From the NCBI RefSeq assembly GCF_038039215.1, contig NZ_JBBPCL010000001.1, forward strand, positions 4,960,001-5,024,000: a stretch of DNA of 64,000 bases, written 5' to 3'. Of the stretch, positions 1-7,435 are shown piece by piece. Under the pieces are notes generated by a model. That model ran no database searches, was not told the origin of the DNA, and saw nothing but the letters and a program-made list of their open reading frames with translations. How positions within the stretch are numbered: position 1 is the first letter of the stretch; each line of letters opens with the position of its first letter. This stretch comes from Pseudonocardia sp. T1-2H. Its GTDB lineage: Bacteria > Actinomycetota > Actinomycetes > Mycobacteriales > Pseudonocardiaceae. A program made the translations under genes and the position numbers.

Positions 1-854
1 GTGGACTCCAGGTCGTTCTTGGAGCGGATCTCCGCGCCGAAGCCCAGGCCCCGCCGGCCCACCCGGTCGCTGATGATCCGCTCCAGGCCGGCGAACGCGC
101 CCGCCACGATGAACAGCACGTTCGTCGTGTCGATCTGGATGAACTCCTGGTGCGGGTGCTTGCGCCCGCCCTGCGGCGGCACCGAGGCGGTGGTGCCCTC
201 CAGGATCTTCAGCAGCGCCTGCTGGACGCCCTCACCGGACACGTCGCGGGTGATCGACGGGTTCTCCGACTTGCGGGCGATCTTGTCGACCTCGTCGATG
301 TAGATGATCCCGGTCTCGGCCCGCTTGACGTCGTAGTCCGCCGCCTGGATGAGCTTGAGCAGGATGTTCTCGACGTCCTCGCCGACGTAACCGGCCTCGG
401 TGAGCGCCGTGGCGTCCGCGATCGCGAACGGCACGTTCAGCATCTTGGCCAGCGTCTGCGCGAGGTAGGTCTTGCCGCACCCGGTCGGGCCGAGCATCAG
501 GATGTTCGACTTGGCGATCTCGATGCCGTCGCCGTCCGCCCCGCGCCCGTTCTTGTCACCGGCCTGGATGCGCTTGTAGTGGTTGTAGACCGCGACGGAC
601 AGCGTCCGCTTGGTCTGGCTCTGCCCGACGACGTACTGGTCCAGGAAGTCGTGGATCTCGGCGGGCTTCGGGAGCTCGTCGAGCTTCACGTCGCCGGCCT
701 CGGCCAGCTCCTCCTCGATGATCTCGTTGCAGAGATCGATGCACTCGTCGCAGATGTAGACGCCAGGTCCGGCGATGAGCTTCTTGACCTGCTTCTGGCT
801 CTTCCCGCAGAACGAGCACTTCAGCAGGTCACCGCCGTCACCGATGCGTGCCAT
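1..854 (-). CDS. clpX: ATP-dependent Clp protease ATP-binding subunit ClpX (3' end outside window)
   Basis: AAA+ unfoldase that recognises, unfolds and feeds substrates into the ClpP1P2 chamber in the cytoplasm. The first 284 residues are present; the C-terminus runs off the window edge. The start is the ATG giving [18 protein letters not shown]4 zinc finger is seen at C13, C16, C35 and C38, Walker A (GPTGCGKT) near residue 126, Walker B with IDEVDK near 185, and the RGRR-type arginine region ([11 protein letters not shown]) near the visible end. It lies 205 bp downstream of clpP2 on the same strand, separated by a strong hairpin, so it probably also has its own promoter. Identification is secure. 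Confidence 0.97.
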   Translation of the reverse strand, partial: MARIGDGGDLLKCSFCGKSQKQVKKLIAGPGVYICDECIDLCNEIIEEELAEAGDVKLDELPKPAEIHDFLDQYVVGQSQTKRTLSVAVYNHYKRIQAGDKNGRGADGDGIEIAKSNILMLGPTGCGKTYLAQTLAKMLNVPFAIADATALTEAGYVGEDVENILLKLIQAADYDVKRAETGIIYIDEVDKIARKSENPSITRDVSGEGVQQALLKILEGTTASVPPQGGRKHPHQEFIQIDTTNVLFIVAGAFAGLERIISDRVGRRGLGFGAEIRSKNDLES

Positions 855-1004
855 GAGTGCAGACCCCAGTCCCATCCGGCGCGCCCACCGAGGGCGACGC
901 CACTTCGTGACGGTACCTGCCCGACCCGCTTCCCGGGGAGCGGTGAGTCGCTCCGGCGGACCACGTTTCGGCAGGCGGTCGAGAAACTGTTCGCGTCAAG
1001 CCGT

Positions 1005-1038
1005 GTCTCCGGCATCCACCAGGGTAGATGCCGGAGAC
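1005..1038 (-). terminator. hairpin terminator after clpP1-clpP2
   Basis: A perfect 12-bp stem (GTCTCCGGCATC / GATGCCGGAGAC) with a 10-nt loop lies 22 bp past the clpP2 stop. No T-tract follows, as is common for actinobacterial terminators. It separates clpP2 from clpX. Confidence 0.7.
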
Positions 1039-1059
1039 CAGAACGGCAGTACCGAAAAA

Positions 1060-1689
1060 TCAGCCGACAGCGGACAGCTTCCGGCTCTGGATGATCTCGT
1101 CGACGATCCCGTACTCCTTGGCCTCGGTGGCCGTGAGGATCCGGTCCCGCTCGATGTCGTCGTGCACCTGCTGGGACGTGCGGCCCGTGTGGTGCGCGAG
1201 CGTGGTCTCCAGCAGCGACCGCATGCGGGTGATCTCCGCGGCCTGGATCTCCAGGTCCGACACCTGGCCGTAGAAGCCCTCGGTGGCCGGCTGGTGGATC
1301 AGGATGCGCGCGTTCTGCACCGCGAGGCGACGCCCCGGGGTGCCCGCCGCGAGCAGCACCGCCGCCGCCGAGGCCGCCTGCCCGAGGCAGACGGTCTGGA
1401 TGTCCGGGCGGATGAACTGCATCGTGTCGTAGATGGCCATCAGCGAGGTGAACGAGCCACCCGGCGAGTTGATGTACATCGAGATCTCGCGGTCCGGGTC
1501 CGCCGACTCCAGGCACAGCAGCTGCGCCATGACGTCGTTGGCGGACGCGTCGTCGATCTGCACGCCGAGGAAGATGATGCGTTCCTCGAAGAGCTTGTTG
1601 TAGGGGTTGGACTCCTTGACCCCGTAGCTGGTGCGCTCCACGAAGGACGGGAGGACGTACCGGCTCTCGGGCATCTGGAAACCACTCAC
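1060..1689 (-). CDS. clpP2: ATP-dependent Clp protease proteolytic subunit ClpP2
   Basis: Serine peptidase subunit of the cytoplasmic ClpP1P2 complex. The 209-residue protein shows the catalytic triad Ser107 (GQAASAAAV), His132 (ILIHQP) and Asp182 (ERDRIL), with the family spacing. The AASAAAV nucleophile loop and the N-terminal YVLPSFVE segment match the actinobacterial ClpP2 class rather than ClpP1. It starts 2 nt after the clpP1 stop, so the two subunits are translationally coupled, as expected for an obligate heteromer. Confidence 0.97.
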   Translation of the reverse strand: MSGFQMPESRYVLPSFVERTSYGVKESNPYNKLFEERIIFLGVQIDDASANDVMAQLLCLESADPDREISMYINSPGGSFTSLMAIYDTMQFIRPDIQTVCLGQAASAAAVLLAAGTPGRRLAVQNARILIHQPATEGFYGQVSDLEIQAAEITRMRSLLETTLAHHTGRTSQQVHDDIERDRILTATEAKEYGIVDEIIQSRKLSAVG

Positions 1690-1691
1690 GG

Positions 1692-2324
1692 TCAGCTCCC
1701 GTTCCCGTTGGACGGCGAGCCGGCGTCGGGCAGCTGACCGGCGCGGGAGATCACCTGGTCCACGAAGCCGTACTCGAGGGCCTCCTGCGCGGAGAACCAG
1801 CGGTCACGGTCGAAGTCCGCGGTGATCTTCTCGACGGTCTGGCCGGTGTGCCCGGCGATCAGCTCCGCCATCTCCTGCTTGTGCCGCCGGAACAGCTCCG
1901 CCTGGATGCGGATGTCCGACTCGCTACCTCCCACACCGGCCGACGGCTGGTGCATGAGGATCTGGCAGTGCGGCAGCGCGTAGCGCTTGCCGGGGGTCCC
2001 CGCCGAGAGCAGGAACTGCCCCATCGACGCGGCGAGGCCCATCCCGTAGGTGGCCACGTCGCACTCGATGAACTCCATCGTGTCGAAGATGGCCATGCCC
2101 GCGGTGACGGAACCACCCGGGGAGTTGATGTAGAGCGCGATGTCCGCCGTGGGGTCCTCCGCGGAGAGCAGCAGCATCTGCGCGGCGATCCGGTTGGCGA
2201 TCTCGTCGTCGACCTGCTGGCCGAGCACCACGATCCGCTGCGCGAGCAGCCGCTCGTAGACCGAGTCGCCCAACGTCATGCTCGCGGATGCGGAACGCAT
2301 CTCGAGTCGGTCCTGCTGACTCAC
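1692..2324 (-). CDS. clpP1: ATP-dependent Clp protease proteolytic subunit ClpP1
   Basis: First proteolytic subunit of the ClpP1P2 complex, 210 residues. The triad is Ser100 (GLAASMGQF), His125 (ILMHQP) and Asp174 (FDRDRW). The AASMG loop is typical of ClpP1. The N-terminal 15 residues are probably removed as a propeptide, which is a family inference. It is first in the clpP1-clpP2 operon, with a ClgR-like operator about 100 bp upstream. Confidence 0.96.
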   Translation of the reverse strand: MSQQDRLEMRSASASMTLGDSVYERLLAQRIVVLGQQVDDEIANRIAAQMLLLSAEDPTADIALYINSPGGSVTAGMAIFDTMEFIECDVATYGMGLAASMGQFLLSAGTPGKRYALPHCQILMHQPSAGVGGSESDIRIQAELFRRHKQEMAELIAGHTGQTVEKITADFDRDRWFSAQEALEYGFVDQVISRAGQLPDAGSPSNGNGS

Positions 2325-2420
2325 TTCACCCTGCCTTCTGCTGGCTCGCTCGGGGTAGTTCGGCCGATTCCGGGCCGACCCTACGCGGACGCGGTGACCC
2401 GCGTCCGCGAACGGGGAAGA

Positions 2421-2444
2421 TGTTCGCCCACAGCGCAGCGAACA
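2421..2444 (-). promoter_or_regulatory. ClgR-like operator upstream of clpP1
   Basis: A perfect 7-bp inverted repeat TGTTCGC-N10-GCGAACA. Within it, CGC-C-CAC-A-GCG fits the published actinobacterial ClgR pattern (CGCYNANRGCG / GTTCGC-N5-GCG). ClgR controls clpP1P2 in Streptomyces, Corynebacterium and Mycobacterium, and the site lies about 100 bp before the clpP1 start. No clgR gene is in the window. Motif match by eye only. Confidence 0.6.
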
Positions 2445-2485
2445 CCGGGTCGGGCCAGGTCAGCCCGACGATGGTGGCCGGAGGA

Positions 2486-3964
2486 TCAGGCCTTCGCGGG
2501 CGTGTCGCCGGCGTCGACGACCTCGCCCTCGACGGTGTCGCCGGCCTCGGCGGTGTCGCCGGCCTCGGCGGTGGCGCCGGCTTCGTCCGCCGCGTCCTCG
2601 GCCCCGGGGACCTCGAGGATCTCCGGCTCCGCGGCCCCGTCCTCGTCACCGAGGAGGTCCGAGAGGTCCACGGGCTCGCCGGACTCGTCCGTCACGGTGG
2701 CCGCGCGGACCGCCGTGATGAGCGCCTTGCTGCGGCGCACGTCGGAGTAGATCGCGCCGAGCTGGCCGGCCTCCTGGATGCGCTGGACGAACTGCTCCGG
2801 CTGCATGCCGTACTGCTGGGCCTGGTAGACGATGCGCTCGGTGAGCTCCTGGTCGTTGACCTGGACCTCCTCGGCGTCCGCGAGGGCGTCGAGCACGAGC
2901 CGCGTCTTGACCGACTTCTCGGCCTCGGTGCGGGTCTCGGCGTCGAACTCCTCGCGGGTCTTGCCCTGCGTCTCGAGGAACTCCGCGAACTTCGCGTCGT
3001 CGTGGTCGAACGCGTGGACGGCGTCGTGGGCGCGGGACTCGACCTCGGCCGCGACGACGCTCTCCGGGAGCGGGACCTCGGTGCCGTCGACGATCGCGTC
3101 GAGGATCTTGTCCCGGGCCTGGGTGACCTGCTCCATGCGCCTGACCCGGCCCAGCCGCTCGCGCAGGTCCGCCACGAGCTCGTCCAGGGTGTCGAACTCG
3201 CTCGCGAGCTGCGCGAACTCGTCGTCCGCGTCCGGGAGCTGGCGCTCCTTGACCGCGGTGACCTTGACGGTCACCTCGGCGTCCTTGTCCGCGTACTCGC
3301 CGGCGACGAGCTTGGAGGTGAAGGTCCTCGACTCGTCCGCCGACAGCCCCTCGATGGCCTCGTCGATGCCGTCGATGAGGCCGCCCTGGCCGACCTGGTA
3401 CGAGTACCCGGTGGTCGTGGCCTCCTCGATCTCCTCGCCGTCGACCGAGGCCGACAGGTCGATCTGGACGAAGTCGTCCGTCGCGGCGGGCCGGTCGACC
3501 CCGGTGAGGGTGCCGAAGCGGGCGCGGAGCTGGTCCAGCTGCTCGGTGACGTCGTCCTCGTCGATCGCGACGTCGTCGACGGAGACCGCGAGCCCGTCCA
3601 GGTCCGGGAGGGTGATCTCCGGGCGGACGTCGACCTCGGCGGTGAAGCTGACCTTGTCCCCGTCGGCGAGCTCGGTGACCTCGATCTCCGGGCGGCCGAT
3701 CGGCTTGACCTCGTCGGACGCGGCGACGGCCTCGCTGTACTTGGCCGGGACGGCCTGGTTCAGCACCTCGTCCAGGACGACGCCGCGGCCGAGCCGGGCG
3801 TCGAGGATGCGGGCCGGCGCCTTGCCCGGGCGGAAGCCGGGGATGCGGACCTGCTTGGCCAGGGCCTTGTACGCGCGGTCGAAGTCGGGCTTGAGCTCGT
3901 CGAACGGCACCTCGACTGTGAGCTTGACGCGTGTCGGGCCGATGTGCTCGACGGTGCTCTTCAC
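2486..3964 (-). CDS. tig: trigger factor, ribosome-associated chaperone and prolyl isomerase
   Basis: Binds at the ribosome exit tunnel and helps nascent chains fold. The 492-residue protein has the N-terminal ribosome-binding domain with the GFRPGKAP signature near residue 45, a central FKBP-type PPIase domain (about 155-240), a helical C-terminal chaperone domain, and an acidic Ala/Glu/Asp-rich tail of about 60 residues typical of actinobacteria. The start chosen is the GTG with a GAGGAG ribosome site 7 nt upstream, giving VKSTVEHIG; an ATG 10 codons earlier lacks support. It lies upstream of clpP1-clpP2-clpX on the same strand. Confidence 0.95.
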   Translation of the reverse strand: MKSTVEHIGPTRVKLTVEVPFDELKPDFDRAYKALAKQVRIPGFRPGKAPARILDARLGRGVVLDEVLNQAVPAKYSEAVAASDEVKPIGRPEIEVTELADGDKVSFTAEVDVRPEITLPDLDGLAVSVDDVAIDEDDVTEQLDQLRARFGTLTGVDRPAATDDFVQIDLSASVDGEEIEEATTTGYSYQVGQGGLIDGIDEAIEGLSADESRTFTSKLVAGEYADKDAEVTVKVTAVKERQLPDADDEFAQLASEFDTLDELVADLRERLGRVRRMEQVTQARDKILDAIVDGTEVPLPESVVAAEVESRAHDAVHAFDHDDAKFAEFLETQGKTREEFDAETRTEAEKSVKTRLVLDALADAEEVQVNDQELTERIVYQAQQYGMQPEQFVQRIQEAGQLGAIYSDVRRSKALITAVRAATVTDESGEPVDLSDLLGDEDGAAEPEILEVPGAEDAADEAGATAEAGDTAEAGDTVEGEVVDAGDTPAKA

Positions 3965-4176
3965 GGTGGAACTCCTCGGACTGCTTTCGGGCAATGGTCC
4001 TGCGGCGCGCGATGGGCACCCGGCCGGAACCGGGCGCGAACGAGCCGCTGCGGCCGGTGTGGACCGGCGCTGGCGAAACGTGCTCCGGCGAGTCTAGGCG
4101 AGAGCGGACCCGCGCGTTCGAAGCGGGTTTGCGCACCTGGGGCACAGTGCGGTCCGACCGGTGACGGCGGGTGGGT

Positions 4177-4473
4177 CTACCCGGCGACGTCGGCGACCGT
4201 CACCTCGACGTCCACGTCCCCCAGGACCTCCCGGACGAGGCCGGTGAGCTGCTCGGCGAGCCGCGGCAGCGGGCCGCCGCCCGCGTGGGCCACGACCGCG
4301 ATCTCGACGGGTTCGTCCCCGACCCCCAGCCGGACCCCGAGCACGCGGCGCCCCGGCAGGTGCGAGGCGATGCTGCCGAACGGGCCGCCGTCGAGCCGGG
4401 CCACGCCGGGATGGGCCAGCACGGCGGAGGCGACGGCGGCGGCGCGCTCGGCGGGATCGGCGGAGGTCGGCAT
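4177..4473 (-). CDS. small Asp23/Gls24-like protein
   Basis: A 98-residue protein with alternating beta and helix pattern. Its C-terminal stretch (LTGLVREVLGDVDVEVTVADV) resembles the amphipathic helix plus final strand of Asp23/Gls24 (DUF322) envelope-stress proteins. It is divergent from the sigma factor operon, which encodes two further Asp23-like proteins, so a shared role is likely. The family call rests on pattern resemblance. No catalytic residues are expected for this family. Confidence 0.5.
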   Translation of the reverse strand: MPTSADPAERAAAVASAVLAHPGVARLDGGPFGSIASHLPGRRVLGVRLGVGDEPVEIAVVAHAGGGPLPRLAEQLTGLVREVLGDVDVEVTVADVAG

Positions 4474-4639
4474 CGGCAGAGCCTAGGGGCGAACCCGCTC
4501 GGCTCCCGGCTCCCCGTGTCGACGGGCACCGACGGCGGCCGAGCACTACCGTCGACCCCGCTGGTGACCGCCTACCCGTCGGAGCGGCCCGCGGCCGCCG
4601 CCCACGGATCGCCCCGACGCACGACCCGAGCGGAGAACG

Positions 4640-5287
4640 GTGCACGCCACCCGGCCGACCGACGACGTGGCGCCGCGTCCGGCACCACCGGTCCGCGTCC
4701 CGGAGCCGGGTGCGGTGCCGCCGGAACGGGAACTGGACGAGGTCACGCTGGTCGTCCGCGCCCAGGAGGGCGACGTCCGGGCGTTCGAGGTGCTCGCCCG
4801 TCGCCACCAGGGGGTGCTGTTCCGGGTGGCGGTGCGGATCGTCGGCGACCCCGCCGACGCCGAGGACGCCCTGCAGGAGGCCCTGCTCGACGCGTGGCGG
4901 CGGATCGCGGGGTTCCAGGGGGACTCGGCGTTCTCCACCTGGATGTACCGCATCGTCACCAACCGCTGCCTCGACCTGCTCCGGCGCCGTCGACCCGTCG
5001 TGCCCGTCGACGAGATCGGCGAGGACCGGCTGGTCGCGTCGGGTCTGGCCGCGCCCGGGTCCGACGAGCCCGAACACGCCGCGCAGGTGGACGCCGGGCT
5101 GGCCGCGCTGCGCGTCGCCCTGGCCCGGCTGCCCGACGAGCAGCGCGTCTGCTGGGTGCTGCGCGAGCTGGAGGGCCTGGGCTATACCGAGATCGCCCAG
5201 ATCACCGGGGCGACCGCGACGGCGGTCCGCGGACGCATCCACCGCGCCCGCAAGGAGCTGGCGGAGGTGATGCGGTCATGGCGCTAG
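4640..5287 (+). CDS. ECF (extracytoplasmic function) RNA polymerase sigma factor
   Basis: A 215-residue sigma-70 family protein. Region 2 (about residues 45-115) includes the core-binding segment DPADAEDALQEALLDAWRR and the -10-recognition segment ending MYRIVTNRCLDLLRR. Region 4 (about 155-213) contains LPDEQRVCWVLRELEG and a helix-turn-helix (YTEIAQITGATATAVRGRIH). It has a Pro-rich N-terminal extension of about 35 residues and starts at GTG. It overlaps the next gene by 10 nt. That gene has an HxxxCxxC zinc finger typical of anti-sigma factors, which suggests a sigma/anti-sigma pair responding to redox or envelope stress. Confidence 0.92.
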   Translation: MHATRPTDDVAPRPAPPVRVPEPGAVPPERELDEVTLVVRAQEGDVRAFEVLARRHQGVLFRVAVRIVGDPADAEDALQEALLDAWRRIAGFQGDSAFSTWMYRIVTNRCLDLLRRRRPVVPVDEIGEDRLVASGLAAPGSDEPEHAAQVDAGLAALRVALARLPDEQRVCWVLRELEGLGYTEIAQITGATATAVRGRIHRARKELAEVMRSWR

Positions 5288-5856
5288 ACGCCCCCCCTTC
5301 CGGGGTGGGCCCGGAGGGGCAGATCGAGCCGCTCGCCTGCGGCCGCGACGCCGCGGACGTCTGGGACCACGCGGCCGACGGCGTGCTGGACGAGCACGAG
5401 CGGAGCTGCCCGCACTGCGCCGCCGCGGTCGCGGACGCGCGCGGGCTCGACGGCGTCGTGCACCGGATAGCGGACGAGGCACCGCCGCCTCCGCCGTCGC
5501 TGATGGACACCGTGATGGAGGCCGTCCTCGACACGGTCACCGCCGAGCTGCGCCCGCAGGACCTGCTCGCGCTGGACTCCCCTGCCGGCCCGGCCCTGCT
5601 CTCCCGGCCCGCCGCCGCGCGGGTGCTGCGCCACGTCGTGGACCGGATGGACGGGATGCGGGCCCGGAGCTGCCGGATCGAGCAGGACGGCCTCGCGCTG
5701 AGCGTGGCGATCACGGTGACCGCCCGGTTCGGCGTCGACCTCGCGTCCGTGACGGCGCGCGTGCGGCAGATGGTGGTCGCCGCCGGGGAGCAGGCGCTCG
5801 GCGCGCCGGTGGCCCGGGTCGACATCACGGTGGTGGACCTGTGGGAGGAACGATGA
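5278..5856 (+). CDS. anti-sigma-like zinc finger fused to an Asp23/Gls24 domain
   Basis: A 192-residue protein. Near residue 40 it has HERSCPHC, an exact HxxxCxxC motif as in zinc-binding ZAS anti-sigma factors such as RsrA. After a Pro-rich linker the last 110 residues look like an Asp23/Gls24 domain, ending in the same VTARVRQ...VARVDITVVDL pattern as the next gene. It overlaps the sigma gene by 10 nt and the following gene by 4 nt (ATGA), so all three are translationally coupled. The inferred job is to hold the sigma factor until envelope or thiol stress. No membrane segment is seen. Confidence 0.72.
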   Translation: MALDAPPSGVGPEGQIEPLACGRDAADVWDHAADGVLDEHERSCPHCAAAVADARGLDGVVHRIADEAPPPPPSLMDTVMEAVLDTVTAELRPQDLLALDSPAGPALLSRPAAARVLRHVVDRMDGMRARSCRIEQDGLALSVAITVTARFGVDLASVTARVRQMVVAAGEQALGAPVARVDITVVDLWEER

Positions 5857-6218
5857 GCGTGCTGCACGTCGGTGACCTGGTCGTGGCGCGGGTCGCGGCG
5901 CGGGCCGCGCGGGCCGTGCCCGGCGTCGTCGCGCTCCGGCCGGACCTCACCCAGGCGCTGCTGGGGATCGCGGGGACCGTCTTCGGTCGGGACCGGAGCC
6001 GGCTCTCGGCGGACGGCGCGTCGGCGGTCGTCGAGGGCGGGCACGCGGAGGTGTCGCTGACCGTCGTCGCGCGGCTGGGGCACAACTGCCGGGACCTCGC
6101 CGCCGCGGTGCAGCGCGCGGTGACCGACGAGGTCGCCGCCTACACCGGTCTCGACGTGTCGGTGCGGGTCACGATCGCGGACGTGCTGATCGAGAGGCCC
6201 CGGCCCGGGGGCTCGTGA
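5853..6218 (+). CDS. Asp23/Gls24 family envelope stress response protein
   Basis: A 121-residue protein with the Asp23/Gls24 fold pattern: conserved start (VARVAARAARAVPGVVAL), central strands (AEVSLTVVARLGHNCRDLA) and an amphipathic helix plus strand (AVQRAVTDEVAAYTGLDV). The start is the ATG overlapping the previous stop and preceded by GGAGGA, rather than a GTG 12 nt earlier. It is third in the sigma/anti-sigma operon. Its 3' end overlaps the convergent FhuF-like gene by 50 bp. Confidence 0.8.
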   Translation: MSVLHVGDLVVARVAARAARAVPGVVALRPDLTQALLGIAGTVFGRDRSRLSADGASAVVEGGHAEVSLTVVARLGHNCRDLAAAVQRAVTDEVAAYTGLDVSVRVTIADVLIERPRPGGS

Positions 6219-6918
6219 GTACGCAGTCTCCGCAGGTCCCGCCGCCGGGGACGCGGTAGTAGAGGCAGCAGGAACGCCGCCGGAAGCTCCAGCCGACGTC
6301 CGGAGGCGCGGCGGGGAGCCGGTCCCCGGCGCCGGCCAGGGCGGGATGGTCCAGGATCTCCGCGGCCACCCGCGCCGCCGCCCCGGCGCTGCCCGGACGA
6401 TCGGCCGCCAGCACCCGCTTCGCGCCCGCCACGGACGACGCGACGTTGCCCCACAGGACCTTCGCCGAGACCCCGACCCGGGCCCGGACGGCACCGATCA
6501 GCGGCGCGAGGAGCTCGTCGACGAGCACATCCGGCAGCGGGGTCGAGGCCGGCCCGGGCGACGCCAGCCACAGCGGCCACGGGCCCGTCATCGAGACCCG
6601 CCACTGCAGCGCGTCCGCTGTCACCGCGGGCACGAGCCCGTGCAGCGCCGCCACCGCCAGCGGACCGGACACCAGCCGCGCCGCCAGCCCCTGCAGGGCG
6701 ATCGACGCCGCGACCCGCTCCTCGACGGCGTCGGCCCCGCCCAGCACGGTCCGCACGTGCGCGATCCGCGCCCCCAGCGGCTCCGGGTCCTCGACGAGGT
6801 CCCGGAACGGCCGCCACGTCGGGTCGGCCTCCTCGGCCGGGTTCGTGCCGATCTCGAAGAACGGCCCCACCCGGGCGGCGTCGGCGAGCGCACTGCTCAC
6901 GGTCGGGGTCGGGTCCAT
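6169..6918 (-). CDS. FhuF-like (2Fe-2S)-binding protein
   Basis: A 249-residue protein ending in a cysteine cluster CC-x10-C-x2-C (CCLYYRVPGGGTCGDCVL, about residues 217-234). This is the signature of FhuF-type ferric-siderophore reductases, which carry a 2Fe-2S cluster. The body is mostly hydrophobic helices without a clear transmembrane segment. It is monocistronic and convergent with the Asp23 operon, overlapping it by 50 bp. A role in releasing iron from siderophores is inferred from the family; no siderophore genes are nearby. Confidence 0.72.
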   Translation of the reverse strand: MDPTPTVSSALADAARVGPFFEIGTNPAEEADPTWRPFRDLVEDPEPLGARIAHVRTVLGGADAVEERVAASIALQGLAARLVSGPLAVAALHGLVPAVTADALQWRVSMTGPWPLWLASPGPASTPLPDVLVDELLAPLIGAVRARVGVSAKVLWGNVASSVAGAKRVLAADRPGSAGAAARVAAEILDHPALAGAGDRLPAAPPDVGWSFRRRSCCLYYRVPGGGTCGDCVLTSPRAGASRSARPRS

Positions 6919-7435
6919 GTCGGGGAGTGTCCCCCGTGCGGGATCCCCGCCGCGACGGGCGCTCCGGCACGACCCGCGTCGTTCGGCCGGACGAGTGAGC
7001 TGCGCAGATCACACGTAGGGCCGACAACCGCCCCGGAATTGTCCGCCCGGATGGCTCCGGTACCGCCATTAGGGTGTAGGTCGCGCAGGTCACAGGCGTC
7101 ATGGGGTCTTCGTCTGGCTTTTCGTCACCCCTCCGTGCGACTCTCTGCGGAGAGAGACCGCGCCCAGCGCTGCGTGCGGTCGCACCGTGAAACGGCAGGG
7201 ATCGGGGCCGCAAAATCGCTCCCGGTCTACACACGTGTGTCCGGACACCCATACCGGCCCCGCGACGAGTCCGAACGGTGCACCCGAACGGAGTAGCACC
7301 ACGCGATCCGGCGGAAGCATCGCTGTACCCTGGGCCCCTTCAGGATCCACCGAGCTGGACACAGCTCTGTGAACCGAGGGATCCACGTCGTCCCGATGCG
7401 ACCGTCGGGGTGCACCGAGACGACAGGAGGAGCTG
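6919..7435. other. gltB upstream region, no gene recognised
   Basis: About 520 bp between the divergent FhuF-like gene and gltB. Small frames here lack ribosome sites and family resemblance. The gltB ribosome site (AGGAGGAGCTG) lies at its right end. The region presumably holds the gltBD promoter and nitrogen-control sites, but I could not pick out a convincing GlnR box. Confidence 0.5.

Noticed and set aside
4108-4135. tRNA-like hairpin containing GTTCGAA between tig and the Asp23-like gene
   Set aside because: The loop is 9 nt, not 7, and no acceptor, D or anticodon arms can be drawn around it.
2288-4486. 732-codon open frame opposite tig
   Set aside because: Repetitive Leu/Val/Asp/Gly composition typical of antisense frames in GC-rich DNA; tig on the other strand is certain.
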